Shown here: positions 46,509 to 59,109 of the stretch, piece by piece | How the letters are laid out: each line of letters begins with the position of its first letter | Numbering within the stretch: position 1 is the first letter of the stretch | Assembly (NCBI GenBank): GCA_020744425.1 | Contig: JAGMUV010000001.1 | Coordinates: 2,418,001 to 2,482,000 of the forward strand | From: Dactylonectria macrodidyma | Lineage: Eukaryota > Ascomycota > Sordariomycetes > Hypocreales > Nectriaceae | Length of the DNA stretch: 64,000 nucleotides | Direction of reading: 5' to 3' | The notes under the pieces: generated by a model | Told to the model about the DNA's origin: nothing | Seen by the model: only the letters and a program-made list of their open reading frames with translations | Database searches by the model: none | Translations under genes and position numbers: made by a program

Positions 46509-47360
46509 ATGGCCGAAGAAATCGACTATGGCTTTGGCAGCCTTATGGATAACCCAGAGGGCTTCTACCCTCCAACACCCCCGCATCATGAGGAGATATT
46601 CACGATGCAAAGCGGCAAGCACATCACCCTCCGCCTCGTCGGCTCCAGCGTCACGGAGGCTCACATCGTCTGGAACGGCTCCAAGATGGTCGCCGACTTC
46701 TTCGAGGACGATCCCGCGCGCGTCCGCGGCCGCACCGTGCTGGAGCTCGGCGCCGCGGCTGGCCTGCCCAGCCTCGTCGCCGCTATCCTGGGCGCCCGTA
46801 AGGTCGTCATGACTGACTATCCGGATCCAGAGATCGTCACCGTCATGCAGAAGAACATTGACACCTGCGACGAGACGGTCGAGCCGCGGGGCAGTATCTC
46901 CGGGACTGTCGACGCCATGGGCTTCGTCTGGGGCGCTGATGCCGTGCCGCTCCTCGCCCGTCTGAGACCCGGCCTGGCTTCAGAGGCGCCTGCGTCTGCA
47001 CCTACATCTGATTCCGTAACATCGCAGGACGCCACACCCACCGAGCGCTTCGACGTGCTCGTCCTTGCAGACCTGCTCTTCCGGCACAGCGAGCACGGGG
47101 CCATGGTCAAGACGATCCGCGAGACGCTGCGCAAGACGCGCGACAGCGTCGCCTACGTCTTCTTCACGTCGTACCGGCCGTGGAAGAAGGCCCTCGACGA
47201 GCGCTTCTTCGACCTGGCCCGCGAGCAGGGCTTCGAGGTCGAGCAGGTCTCGGAGCGCCGCCTCGACAAGCCCCTCTTCGACAACGACCCGGGCGACCTC
47301 GACGTGCAGAAGACGGTGAGGGGCTTCGCCGTGCGCTGGCCCACCGAGGCTTGCTTGTGA
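46509..47360 (+). CDS. EFM7: EFM7-like protein N-terminal/lysine methyltransferase (NNT1 family)
   Basis: Single exon, 283 residues from the ATG at 46509 (AAAGATGGCC); the upstream extension begins at a non-ATG codon. It shows the class I SAM-dependent family-16 order: GFGSLMDNPEGFYPPTPP, the N-terminal signature of yeast Nnt1/Efm7. Then HIVWNGSKMVADFFE, motif I VLELGAAAGLPSLVAA, the acidic VVMTDYPDPE, and the post-motif LVLADLLFRHSEH. In yeast, Efm7 methylates the N-terminal glycine and adjacent lysine of translation elongation factor eEF1A in the cytosol. The same substrate is likely here by orthology. A Ser/Ala/Thr-rich insert near 170-190 is the main difference. Confidence 0.93.
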   Translation: MAEEIDYGFGSLMDNPEGFYPPTPPHHEEIFTMQSGKHITLRLVGSSVTEAHIVWNGSKMVADFFEDDPARVRGRTVLELGAAAGLPSLVAAILGARKVVMTDYPDPEIVTVMQKNIDTCDETVEPRGSISGTVDAMGFVWGADAVPLLARLRPGLASEAPASAPTSDSVTSQDATPTERFDVLVLADLLFRHSEHGAMVKTIRETLRKTRDSVAYVFFTSYRPWKKALDERFFDLAREQGFEVEQVSERRLDKPLFDNDPGDLDVQKTVRGFAVRWPTEACL

Positions 47361-48056
47361 AATGTGAGATGTCAGATGCAGATGAGAGGGAAGCGGTGGA
47401 GGGAAAAGCAAAAGTCGGTGGCTTAGAGGTGTGGTGAGACAAGCAGAAGCAAACACGAACAAAAGAGAACACACAGACCGTTTTAAGGGAGGGGGGAAGG
47501 AAGTAACGAGGAATGATGACGATGATGAAATCCCTCGTTGGACAGCTTTCCGAGTTGTCCGTTGTCGTTGCATCCTTGAAAAGCCATGTGGTGATACCTG
47601 ATAGTGACGTTACGTTGCCCTGCTTATGAGGCTGCCTTTCGAGGCCACCTACATACTAAGTACAGTGGGTGACTTCGGATCGGGTCCAGTGATAGTCCAC
47701 TGTATTGTTTCACATTCCCCACAACACGATGGGCCATCAGCCTGCATACCTGCCACCAACCTTTACTGGGCGCGTACATTATCAGCCGCTTTGCTCGCCC
47801 TTGAGCAACACATATCGTCGCCCGAGTCCCCTCTTCTGCGCTGTAGAACATCATCCTACGAGAACAATCATCTGAGAAGCCCCAGGCCTCAACCCATTTT
47901 CCTCAGCTCCTCCGCCCACAGGGCTTACATATACGCACACAAATTCGTACCCGTTGGGCCGAAAGCTGCCGGCCGCATACAAGGTACCCTACACACTTAC
48001 CTACTACCTCCCTTACCTTAAAACCCAGCCCCGCCTCAAGGGCCAAGCGCAGAGCC
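47361..48056. other. Intergenic region
   Basis: 0.7 kb between two plus-strand genes. A TACCTACTACCTCCCTTACC word lies just before the PhyH start. No gene is seen. Confidence 0.5.
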
Positions 48057-48956
48057 ATGGTCATGGACCCCCCAGCCCAGAAGCCGGCGTCGCCATATCT
48101 GAGGCAGTTGGACCTGGATGGCTTCGTCGTCATCAAGTCCATCATCGATAGGGACAAGCTGGAGCAGCTGCGGGCGGCCAGCAGCAAGGCGACGTCGTTG
48201 GCGCGTGGGGGTGGATGGCCGCACGTCAGAACGGTGGGCAAGCAGTTCCCGCCGTGGACGGCGAGCGAGGGGAGGGAGCACGGCATTTGGGGGGTGCAGC
48301 ACCTGATGAATCCGGCCCTGCCCGGCCACCAAATCTTCACCGAGCTCTACTTCTCCGAGGCCATTCTCGGCATTGCCAAGCAGCTCCTCCAGTGCGGGGA
48401 CGACCACCTCGTCATGGAGCTGTTCAACTTGCTGGTGCGCCCAGACAGGGACTTTGAGTTGATGTGGCATCGAGATGATATCCCAGCCGAGGCTATGCCC
48501 TATGAGGAGATAGAGCGCCTCAGGAAGCCGGCCTATCATGCCCAATACAATTTTGCCCTCTGGGAGGATGACTCGCTGGTCGTCGTTCCAGGCTCACACA
48601 GGCGGGCGAGGACCGACTTTGAGCGAAATGCCCATCCGTTTGAGAAGATGCTGCCGGGCCAGCTTGTCGTCAAGCTGGAGCCTGGAGACATCGTATTCTA
48701 CAACAACAACATCCTGCACCGCGGAGTGTACAGCGCCACCAAGGAGCGGTTGACGCTCCACGGGTCGGTGGGGCATACGAAAGGCAGCAGTCTTCGGGCG
48801 AGAAACGTTCTGCAGCACGGGGTTGGCAACTGGGTCGAAAAATGCACCTTTGCCAAACTCAAGAACGGGGAGAGGCAAAGGGCGGAAGAGATGAGACGAC
48901 GACTGGTTCAGCTTGGAAGTGAGAGCGGTCAGGTCGGCTATACCCACCAGGGCTGA
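48057..48956 (+). CDS. Phytanoyl-CoA dioxygenase (PhyH) family protein
   Basis: Single exon, 299 residues. A second Met two codons on is an equally good start. It has the Fe(II)/2-oxoglutarate double-stranded beta-helix: LDLDGFVVIKSIID at the N-terminus, the metal ligands in LMWHRDD (His, Asp) and in NNNILHRG (His), and an Arg for 2-oxoglutarate in KERLTLHG. PGSHRR and LEPGDIVFYNN are standard PhyH sequences. Family members hydroxylate lipids or small molecules, and several fungal ones act in secondary metabolism. No biosynthetic core enzyme lies nearby, so a stand-alone role is more likely. There is no targeting signal or PTS1. Confidence 0.93.
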   Translation: MVMDPPAQKPASPYLRQLDLDGFVVIKSIIDRDKLEQLRAASSKATSLARGGGWPHVRTVGKQFPPWTASEGREHGIWGVQHLMNPALPGHQIFTELYFSEAILGIAKQLLQCGDDHLVMELFNLLVRPDRDFELMWHRDDIPAEAMPYEEIERLRKPAYHAQYNFALWEDDSLVVVPGSHRRARTDFERNAHPFEKMLPGQLVVKLEPGDIVFYNNNILHRGVYSATKERLTLHGSVGHTKGSSLRARNVLQHGVGNWVEKCTFAKLKNGERQRAEEMRRRLVQLGSESGQVGYTHQG

Positions 48957-50244
48957 CGGTTGTATGAGGAGATGGGGGGTAAAGGATGGGACGAGGCGGG
49001 ATAAGTGAGCGGAGACTGACAACACGCAGCTAGAGGTTGCACCTTGGCCGAGCGGCTTGTGTACAAGGATTCCCTGCTGGATAGTCTACAGCAGTCATAT
49101 GCAGGTCGGCAGTAGGTAATATCAATACGGCAAAGGGAAGTGCAGAAGAATGTACTCATTCAGTAGATGTGGCGTCCTCGTATTCTTGACAAGAGTATTG
49201 GTTGTCGACCAGAGTTTGAGCTGCCGATCTGTATCAACTCTGATCATTGCCCAACCCCCGATATAGACCTAGGACATGATAACTTTCGGAATGGATGGCC
49301 GAAGGAACACTTGTCACATGTTCCAAGGAAATACGGAGTACGAAAACCAGATATCTTCAGCAAGTTGATTCCCCAGAGCCAAGCGATGTGTACCCCAGAA
49401 AATACCGCGCTCGATGGGCGATTGGTTCTGTTGGTATCTGGGGTTCCGGCCAAACCCCACATTCTTATTACCCCGGATGTGATCTCATTAGGACATGCCG
49501 GAGCTGCCCAGAAAACTTCCTGGAGTTGTACATAATGGAAGTGGGCACACTTATGAGCCGTTTAGTAGAAACTTCATCAAGTACAGAACCTACAAATGCC
49601 CTCGATGTTGCAACCTGGATTGACGGCATATTGTTGAGGGGATGGTTCAAAGTCATTACGTAGTAGTCCCGGCTCAACCGAATGAAGCGAGTACCCGATG
49701 CCAGGTATGGTTGTTGGAGGCGAGTCAGGGAGTCCTTCGTTTGACTGGTGGATGGGTTCAGAGTTGTCGGACAAGACTGAGGAGAGGCTGGTCTGGCTCG
49801 GTGCGTGTGTGCTGCAACGCCGAACCCCGTGGGGAAAGGGTGACGAAGTGCTGTGCAGATTAGATGGCGAGTACTCGGAAGCTGAAGGTGGAGCGGGTGA
49901 GGCGCCCAGAGTCCGCGGAGCGCTCATACGATGCAACGGAGCAAGACTGACGCTTGAGCCGAGAAAGGTTTCCGGGGGGTTGAACTTGCCCAACTACCCC
50001 ACACGCCTCCGGCATCTCTCCGCACCTCCACATCGGCTGCAAGACGCCGGGTTGTCGACCGGTTGTGTCTTGATTTGACTGAGCGAATTGGGCAATGTTT
50101 CCCATTTCAACCTTATTCGCCTAACTGGCGCTAGCCCAGGGCACCTTCAACGCCCTGCGCTCCGTCGTCCGCGTAGCCTATTCGTAAGGGAAGTTCTCGA
50201 TCTTGTAGGTGTCGGGAGACTAATTACCATTTGACCCTTTGTGT

Positions 50245-50289
50245 GTTCGGCGGGAGTGCGTTCGGCGGGATTGCGTTCGGCGGGATGGC
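50245..50289 (+). repeat. 15-bp tandem repeat, three copies
   Basis: GTTCGGCGGGAGTGC and two near-identical copies follow head to tail with one or two substitutions. Non-coding. Confidence 0.85.
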
Positions 50290-51767
50290 GGCCGAGTGAG
50301 AAGGGCCGTATGCAACTTTTCCAACTTGAGCAGCACCACCGCTTGGCGTTACCGACAGGGGCCCTGGACCCTGATGCAGAGGCTGACAACATCACCTCTG
50401 ACTGGTGTTCTTGCGTGGAGGGAAGCTCTAGGTGGGTGTGGTGTTGTCAAGCAGGAGGTGCCTGGCTGGAGTGATGGCTCGAGGAACTAAGGGACCAAGG
50501 GACTCGAGATGGATATAATGTGGTCATCGCTTGGTCGGGTGGCACGCGTCCAAGTCGTTCGCTCCGGGATACACAATTTGCGCCGTCGGTCCGACAAAAA
50601 AATGAACTTTGTTTGCCGGTCCTAAGGCTGTGAGACTCCGGTGCCCTTCCCAAACTCTCCCGTATCATGAATCATGCCCATGCTCATGCTCATACTTATG
50701 CCTGTGCCCCCTACCCATGCTATGGGAGATGGGATTTGTAGGAATCTACAGTAGCCACCGTGTGTGTAAGGAGGATCGTCTGCAGCGCATCACTTGTGCC
50801 TCCCATTTCTCCGCTACCGCCTCGCCCCGCTCTCCAAACGAAGGTCGGCTTGCATTCCCATCTCCCGGCCTCCACTGAGGACGCAACCTGAAGCTAATGG
50901 CGGGTCGAGCGGCAGCGCGGAAATAGATTTGGTGCGTAACATGGAAGGGGAGAGTTTGAGTCTGAAGGGTGATAGTGGGTTGAAATAGGTCTGTAGAGAG
51001 TTGGGAAGGAGAATCAGTGGTTGGGCGCACAAAACACCATCAAAAGAGGTGATATCAAAGTCGCGAGAGACAGTTTTGTCACGTGATAGTTGGTGATCAA
51101 AGTGTGAGAGAAGCGAGTCGGAGGTATGGATCGATCTTGTTACGGCAGGCAGGTAGCTTTGAGGGGAATGTCAGATGCGAATGCAGAGATGGACCGGGCA
51201 AGGGGAGAAGAGGGAAGGAGACGACAAATCCCAGGGTGGGTGTGTTGAGAGGAGATGCGGCCTGTATCTCCGGACGGCCGCGAGGAGATGAAATCGACAG
51301 ATACAGGGTCACTGAGCAGGAGCTGGGACGGAGGCAAGTGGTGTGAAAAATAAATGGCACACTTTAGAAGCATGACAAAATTACTCATGCACACTAGCTA
51401 GTGTCAAACCGTCAAGGTGATCGGTAATATTATCAACTAAGTATCCTTACTACCAAAGGTGTGCTATTTAATTTTCGCCCCGCTTGGGAGGGCAGATGGA
51501 GAGGAGGGGGGGAGGGGGCGAAGGGAGAGAGTGGCTACAGGCAGCATGAGAGCAGTCAAAGGGATCAATTGGGATCGAAGATGACAGGGACAGGCTTGGA
51601 AAAGATAAGCCGAGACTCATGTGGTTCAAAAGATGGGTGCGGTGCGGTACGATGCGGTACGGAGGCAACCTACCTGCCTACCTCCCTAACCTACGGCATC
51701 CTTACGGAGTACTAACGAACGAGAAGGAAGGTGAGGTGAGGCCAGACCCAAGCCAGCCGGGCCAGAT

Positions 51768-51835
51768 CACCACCCAAGACCACCCTAAGACCACCCAAGA
51801 GCAACCCAAGACCCCTAAGACCACCTACCTGAAAA
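51768..51835 (+). repeat. Degenerate AAGACCACC minisatellite
   Basis: Repeated units such as CACCCAAGAC and CACCCTAAGAC, about 10-11 bp, run through this stretch, five or six copies with variation. Intergenic. Confidence 0.75.
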
Positions 51836-54747
51836 CCACAAAACCCTGGAAGCCACCTAAAATTTACCGCGGCTAGGTAAGGAAAGCCGCCCCGGCATGG
51901 GCAAACAACTCGACTTGCCTTGCTTGCCAAGGTCCAGCCCAGCCTTGACGCGGGCCAACTAGAAGAGGCAGGGCGGTGCGACAAGCCCACTTCCCAGAAT
52001 CAGGAGGCACTTGCCTCAACGAGGTCGCCCACCCTGGCTTTGTTCGCCGCCTCGCGATTGGGCCCCCCACTGCGCCTCCACAGGGCACGCTTCAAGTGAG
52101 AAGAGGTGAGATGGTAAGCCCTCTGGCCTTCTGGCCTTCTGGCCGTCTGGCCCTCCAACCTACCACCCAAGCCCCCAAGCCCCCAAGCCTCCATCCCAGC
52201 TGGAGGTCTGAGGTGCCCGCCGGCGGCAGGTACGTACCAAGGTCGGATGGCGCTAAGCACGCACATACGGGGGGGAAGCCCCCGCTCCAACAAACCATGA
52301 GGACAGTGCGAGTGGGTAAAGTGGGCTCTTTTTTTTTTCTTCTCCAAAGTGCGGAGTCAACCCCAGATTGCTTGCCCCATGGGGGGGCCCTTGTGGCCAA
52401 GCCCAGACTTGTGTACCTCACCCCCTGCTGTGCGATGCGATGGGGGTCAGGAAATTCCGGGACAGCATTACTGGGCGCTGGTGCCCCCCCCGGAGGGAAT
52501 CCGAGCAGACTCGCTCTTTCGCTCAGCGACCCCGACAGAGCATGTGTCGCCCGATGGGGGCGGGATGGCGCTGTCCAATCATCAGCCTGCTAGCGAGCTC
52601 AACGAGCTCAACGAGGCCACCACGTATCACCTTGCCTCAGGACTTTGCCCGGGCCGCCTCCCCTCTCAAGTTGTTGAGTTCTCGCAGCCTACGCCCAGTG
52701 CCCCCCCCCTCCAGCCCCCGGTCCAGTCAACCAGTCCACTCAAGCGACGACTCCGCCACTGGCTTTCGTCTGGAGGTTTCCCTTACGTCGGCGTTTGGTC
52801 TCCCCAGGCTGTTTGTGTCGCGCTGTGATGCAAGTAGCGCCCCCTCTTGCCTTGAATGTTTTTTCTTTCTTTTTCCTCGGCAGTAGATATACCCCCCCTG
52901 CTTGTCGCGCCTCCATGGACCCATCTTGTCCTCACGCAGGACCTTTGTCCATGTCCCTCGCTCGTCATTTCTCATTCTGCAGTTCCAGTGTGTCATAGCC
53001 CTTGAGAACCGGCATCTGCGCGGGTCGCTGGGCTGATGTACTACGTATCTTGTGCGAGGCGGGTTGGAGTACCCCAGACTATTGCACCAACCAACCCACC
53101 TTTTTTTGCCCTCTACCCTCCCCACACTTTGACCACGGGAATTATCCGCCGCTGTCGACGACATCTCCTCCTCCTCTTCCAACAAACCGATTCAACCCCA
53201 GGCCCGATTTTTCACCTCCAATTTCCCCGCCCTGGTCATTGCGCCCGCGCTACCGCTTGTCGTGGCCTGCCCTGTTCGTCTCTGTAGCATCCTCGAGATT
53301 CCGGTCGTGGTTTTCAGCATCTGTCATCGCTATCCTCAATATTCCTCGAGTCTCAGACCCGCTTATGCACGAATACAGCCTCTGTGTCACTTGAAGGCGG
53401 CCCAAAGCAATACTAACTTGTCATTGTCTGAATCAAGGCCCTTACCTTTCTCCCGGCGTGCCTAGGCCCCAAGCCCCCTGTCACCCCAGTCCCCCAAGCC
53501 ACGCCATTCCGTTTTCGCATCTACATCCTTCTTACCGTCTACATTCACGTTCCCACGTTGCCATATCCCCCTTCTCCACACCCCTCTCCGCTCGGTTCGC
53601 CACAGATCTTTTCAGGACCAAAAGTACGGGTATTCTTGCCTGGACTCTGGGTTCTGCCCAGAGCTGTGTGTGCGTTCCGGGGTCAGCCCATTGTGTCCAG
53701 TCCGTCCTAGGCCAGCCACATAACGTTATCTACGGCGACAGTTTTTATTTGGTCTACTGGTCTAGAAGCTAGATAGCTATCAAATTCTAAAATGCTAGTA
53801 AGTCGACTTGCTCGCTCGGTTCCTGCAACCCCGAGATCGCATTCCATGCCATCACCCGCGGAGTCCACCTCCACCCCCCGTCCGATCCGGTGCCAGCTCC
53901 CCGGTGTCGCCAGTGCTAGAGCGCCAAAGAATCGAAGCCAGAGCCAAACAGCCAAAAGCAAGAACTAGGCGCCAGCGCGAGGCATTGGGCACGCACGCCA
54001 TCCCCCTCCCTTCGCAAGCCCCCCCCGAGGCGAGGCTTGGGTTGTCCGATTGTGTTTGTGTTGTTGCCGCGGCTGCATCAGTGCATCGCCATATGCTTCT
54101 TCTCCCTTCCCTCCGCCCACCTTTGTCCTCGCTCGCTTCTTAATTACTTCCCCCTCCCATGCTTCCAAAGCTTAACCTCAACCTCCATCATCTCCATTCC
54201 CCACCGCTCCTCCACTCCCACCCGTAACATCTGACACCGAGGACACCACGTGTATACACCTTACACCGTCGGAAACTCTTCCGACCCTCCCCCCCCCTCC
54301 CACCACCAACCACTAGCAGCTTAGCACCACTGGATGTGACAGGCCTGGGGTACCTCCACGCTCTACGAGAGGGGGGACTCCCGAGAGGGGACACTCCCGA
54401 GAGCCCGCCGAGAGAGAGGGGAACCTGCTAAGGGGCCTCTCTGTGGCTTGTCCGTGCCTTTGCCCGTGCTCCGTCCCGGAGAAACACTCCCAAATCTGTC
54501 CCAGCCTGACTCTCTCATCCACATCCACCACATTCACGGACCACCTTCTATTCTCCCTCCGCATGCTATGCTCTTCCCTTAACGCACCCCGCAATCTCTC
54601 CTCCAGCCTGCATCTCTCGAGCTCCAATTTTGTATTGTTTCTCTTCTCCCTTTCACTCCCACTGCTACTCAACTCGCCGCTCCCCCACATCTCTTCTCTG
54701 CTCGCTGCTGTCGCTCGACTTGCTGCCTACTGAGCGACGAGCTTATC

Positions 54748-57700
54748 ATGCTCGCTATTCAGACTATGGAGGGCCCGCCGCCCCGACCTATGGCTGGTCC
54801 CGCGATGCCTCTCGTCGGCCCAGATCATGGAGAGGCCCGCCAGCCGAAGCCCAAGACGCTGCCTTGCAAGTACTGCAGCAAACGTTTCCGGTGAGTCCCT
54901 GCTTCTTCGACTAAGCATCTCGAGCCTCGTGACGCTGACATGTCGTGCTGCTATGCAGACGAGTGGAACACGTACAGAGACATGAGCGTACTCACACAAA
55001 GGAGAAGCCATTCTCTTGCGGCTGGGATCGTTGTGGGAAAACCTTTGGACGACGGTATGTTGACCTGACTGGATTCACTGCCTTGGATCTGCTGCACGCC
55101 CCAAGTATTCACGCACCTCACTCACATAATCACCCGGCCACTTACTCAATCATCTTCTCACTCATCCACCCCCTCTTCTCTGACCGCTTTGCCCTGTCTC
55201 TAATATATCATCCTCCTCTCATGTCCCTTTCGGCCCATTCTACATCACATCGTTTCTCAGTCATTTACTAACATGAATATTAGTGATCTCCTCGTGCGAC
55301 ACGAGAAGCTTGTGCATCTTAATGAAGGAAACAAAGATGGGAGCCGTCATAGGAAGCTCTCTTCTAACCCATCCACCACCTCCCATAAGACTTCCGCATC
55401 AGAGGGCCAGATAGACCCGGAAGCTGTTAGCCTCCACCATCACGCCGCTCGACGACAGTCAATGCACCAGACATTGCCACAGCCACCACCACAGTTCCAT
55501 CCTGTATCAGGGCCTCCTCCGTCTGCGCCATCTTCGGGCCCCCAGGACCCAAGAGCCCAAACAAGACCTGGTGCTTGTAACCTGGATCTCTTGTCAGATG
55601 CAGCTCTCGCGAGTTCTGGAAACCCTGTGCAATCCGCAGCGAACGACCCATCTCAGCATTCGCCCACTGACACCAGGAGAAAAAGTTATGGCGACTCTAT
55701 GGTACCCTATCCAGACCGCCCTCGCGAGGAGGTGCAGCAAATGGCACCCGGATACGTCCCTCAAGCGTCGAATGGCCCTTATGACGACTATAATCTTTTC
55801 ATGGATGAGTTTTCGTCTTCTGGACATTTCCTTCCTCCTCATTTCGAACCTGACTCACAGATGGGCATGTGGTCTCGATCCCCTGGAAACGTCGCTTCCC
55901 AACGGCGTCCCTCGAAGCCTGCTTCTCTGTTCCCAACCCGATATCAAAATATGCCTTCTGATCGAGACTCAGGTGACGCTTCGTCACGCGTCCACGATGA
56001 GGCATCACGACCGTCATCGCTCAGGATTTCTTTAGCAGATCATACCGTCATCAAGAACCGATTGGATGAGTTCTCTTCAGTATTGCCTAACGACTTCGTC
56101 TTTCCATCTCGACATACTCTCACTAGGTTCCTGGAGGGATACATCGGGGGACTTCACGAGCATCTTCCCTTCCTTCACCTCCCGACCTTCTCACCCGTGG
56201 AGACAGCCCCGGAATTACTCCTCGCAATTCTTGCCGTGGGTGCCCAATATCGATTTGAGAAGAACCGAGGCTACGCTCTTTGGTATGCGGCCAAGGCTGT
56301 TGCCATGGAACAGATCCGCAGGAGGCGCATTTCCGAAGTCCACGCTTTACTACCAACGCCCGCAGCATACAGTCCCCATTCTACGAGGCCGTCTCCTAAC
56401 ACCACATATCGCCATTCATTCGCCTCCGCGCAGTCGGAACGGCCAGCAACACAAGATACCCACCGGGAGCCTTAGTACGTTTCTTGAATGTATCTGAATC
56501 TTCTCTGTCGACTAACAATCACGCCTTAGCTCCCCGAACACTCACCAAGCTCGGATTGAGACCATCCAGGCTGTCCTATTGTTATTTGCCGTCGGCCTTT
56601 GGGGCGTCAAAACCATTCTCCACGAAGCTCTCTCGCTGCAGAGTACGCTGGCAAGTTTAATCCGCGAGGAAGGTCTGGTGACTGAGGCGAGCCAGAGTGC
56701 CGTCACAGACTGGGAAACCTGGATTCGTCTTGAGACGGCGACGAGAACCAAGCTCGTCGCATACTGCTTCTTTAATCTCTGCAGCATCGCGTATAACATG
56801 CCGCCATTACTGCTCACATCCGAATTAAACCTATACCTTCCACAGCGCGGGAAGCTTTGGAGAGCAGAGACGGCCTGGCAGTGGCAGGAAATGCGACAGT
56901 CTACCCCCATTGTGGATCTCACATTCCATGATGCTTTCTCTCGACTCTTTGGTCGCACGAGCCAGGGGCTCCCAACGCAACTGTCGTCCTTCGGAAGCCA
57001 TGTACTCATTCATGCCTTGATTCAGCACATTTACCTGTTGAAGCAAACATCTTTTGCATCTGGGTTACCTTACGATATTCATCGAACAATGAAGCCGGAG
57101 GATGTTGAAGAAGTGACACAGGCGTTACGGGTATGGCAGACTAGCTTCGAGGACCAACACCAACTACGGGCGGCAGAGTCTGGCCATTTCAGCGTGGCCG
57201 ACTCGATTGAGGGAGGCACCTTGGACTTTACGGCGACGGCACTCCTTCGTCTGGCATATATTCGACTGTACACCGATGGCTCACCCTCAACAGCCCTCGA
57301 AACTAGAGACCCTCTCTTGGTGGCGTCGGCATTGAGCCGGACTCCCTTACTGGTGAGGAGCTTGAGACTGCATCGTGCTGTCTTTCAGGCTATACATGCT
57401 CTCTCAATGTTGGTGAAGGCTGGCGTCAACTACGTGGCGAGGACGAAGTCAGCTGAATGGAGCATTCAACACTCACGTAAGTCTCACCAATCATATACTT
57501 ACCGCAACACGCGTACTGACTCAGCTCGCTAGTGTGCAATATTGAATGCGCTATTCTGGTGTCCAAGTGGCTGTTGACACTCGCTGCCATCGGACCTAAC
57601 GACATTCCAGTTTCACCTGAAGAGAAGAACCTCCTCGAGATGGTGCGACGCATGCTTGACGAAACAGAATTTGCGGTGCCGATTGATCCTTCTCTGTCGG

Positions 57701-57927
57701 GCGCGAACAGTGGAGCGCCACCAGTGGAACTTGCGACCAGCGACAGCACCAAGCTCCGACAGCTGGCGAGCGCAGTTGTTCGACTCTGGGCCGAAACTTT
57801 CAAGGGAACACACATTTTCGACATGGTGAAGGTGATGGGGGCTAGTCTGGATGGATATGCCGACTTGGTTGCGAAGCCCCGGGACAGGTCACCTCCCGGC
57901 CGGGTGGGAGTTGAAGTTGGCCTTTGA
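54748..57927 (+). CDS. C2H2 zinc-finger and Fungal_trans transcription factor
   Basis: Five exons (54748-54890, 54959-55054, 55284-56474, 56530-57476, 57533-57927) join in phase to 923 residues. Two adjacent C2H2 fingers are split by the first two introns: CKYCSKRFRRVEHVQRHERTH and CGWDRCGKTFGRR followed by DLLVRHEKLVH. Residues 100-280 are a Pro/Ser/His-rich linker. From about 290 to 620 is the fungal-specific transcription factor domain (FPSRHTLTRFLEGYIGGLHEH, LHLPTFSP, LLAILAVGAQYRFE, AYCFFNLCSIAYNMPP). Two C2H2 fingers before this domain mark the Klf1-like or AmdX-like groups; no Zn2Cys6 cluster is visible. It should be a nuclear DNA-binding regulator. Targets are unknown. The long C/T-rich leader suggests translational or developmental control. 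Confidence 0.93.
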
Positions 57928-59109
57928 AGAGGCTGAAACGGGTCACAAAGAGATCAAGGATACTGGAGGGATGAGTGAGCACGAGAAACGATATCACGAC
58001 GACTCAGCGAACCGAATATCTCTCCACCACCAACGGTAGCTTGATGCTTGATGTCTTGGTATTTGCACGCCTGGACCAGGGATCGACACAGATGGTTGGA
58101 GGCGCAGGAGAACTGTGAAACTCGGGCGGAATGTTGAGGGATGGATGAAGAGGCATGTGTTCTCAGTCACACAATGGGGCTATTTGAAGCCAGGAAAAAC
58201 GGTTATGCTCAGGGATTATCGAGCATCTGTATGATAGGGCGTTCTGGATGGAAATTAGTTGATGTTGGGCTGCTTCAGAGGAGTTGCGGTCGAGCCCTAT
58301 TTGAGGCAGCGGAAGGAGCCTTTGAGGCTACCCCGTGTATAGGTAGCTAGGTTGAGCTAAAATGGGAGCCTCTTGGTATTTGATTCGAAGAATGTTATGT
58401 TTTCTCATCGCCAATGTGTTTAGGTTGTGGCTTGAAGTGAGTGTGTGACGTATGACATGGTGTAAGATGTAGAGGTGGACCGAGTGAGAGTGAGAGTAGG
58501 TAGCCACATGATAAACGTCATGTGATGGAATGGCGCCAATCCATGACACGGGGCAGCGTGGCTTGGCTGGCTGGCTGGCTGGCTGGCTTGCTGGCTGGCT
58601 GACTGACTGACTTTATTTTCCCCAGAGTGGCATTCACCCCTGGATGGAACGGACGGGACTGGGCGCGCTAGAAAAAAAAGGCATGTGAGAGCGGGTAGTT
58701 GCCACTTGTAGGTACGGGCCTTGGGAGAGACTCAAATGGACGCGGGGAGGGGGAAGGGAAGAGAAGGGATGGATTTCGCGGGGCCGAGTTTCTGTGGAGG
58801 AGTGGGGATCGAACCTCGGCATCGGGCGGGTCGCTGCGAACGACTTCAACCTCGCGCCATCCGCTTGATTCTGGGGGACCGCGTGCCTCGGGCGCTTCGG
58901 TTCTTTACTCCTTTTGCTCTACCTGCGCTTTACTTTACTCCTCCGCACGTCATGTTTTCTGACTCGCTTGCTTCTTTGAACTATACAACCATTCTATAAT
59001 AGTATTTCTTTCAGCGCCGATTCCGACTTCTCTCTAATTTAGATCCTGTAATTCAACACAAGCGCAGTCAGAGTCCAGTCAGAGTCAAGTCCAGTCTACA
59101 ATCGCCATC
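57928..59109. other. 1.2 kb intergenic region
   Basis: 3' region of the zinc-finger gene and promoter of the nitronate monooxygenase gene. A GGCT microsatellite lies at 58565-58612. The open frames on both strands are unsupported. Confidence 0.5.
58565..58612 (+). repeat. GGCT/GACT microsatellite
   Basis: About nine GGCT units, one with a T change, pass into three GACT units. Non-coding. Confidence 0.9.

Larger units (their letters stand above)
48957..54747. other. 5.8 kb gene-free region before a transcription factor
   Basis: The longest gene-free stretch in the window. Open frames here are short and compositionally biased. It contains a 15-bp triplicate (50245-50289), a run of ACCACCC-AAG units (51768-51835), a TGGCCTTC run near 52120-52155, and homopolymer C and T runs at 52331-52340, 52383-52389 and 53100-53107. 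From about 53.0 kb it is strongly C/T-rich and probably the leader of the C2H2 gene, with many short upstream open frames. Large upstream regions are common before fungal developmental regulators. Confidence 0.5.

Noticed and set aside
48057..48956. PhyH gene as part of a secondary-metabolite cluster
   Set aside because: No polyketide synthase, peptide synthetase, terpene cyclase or P450 lies in the window near it.
58565..58612. GGCT run as a telomere-like or CRISPR-like array
   Set aside because: It is a simple 4-bp microsatellite without spacers and unlike the fungal telomere TTAGGG.
58800..58870. Possible tRNA on the minus strand (GGTTCGATCC-like B box)
   Set aside because: The T-arm, anticodon arm and acceptor stem do not pair; only the B-box-like word is present.
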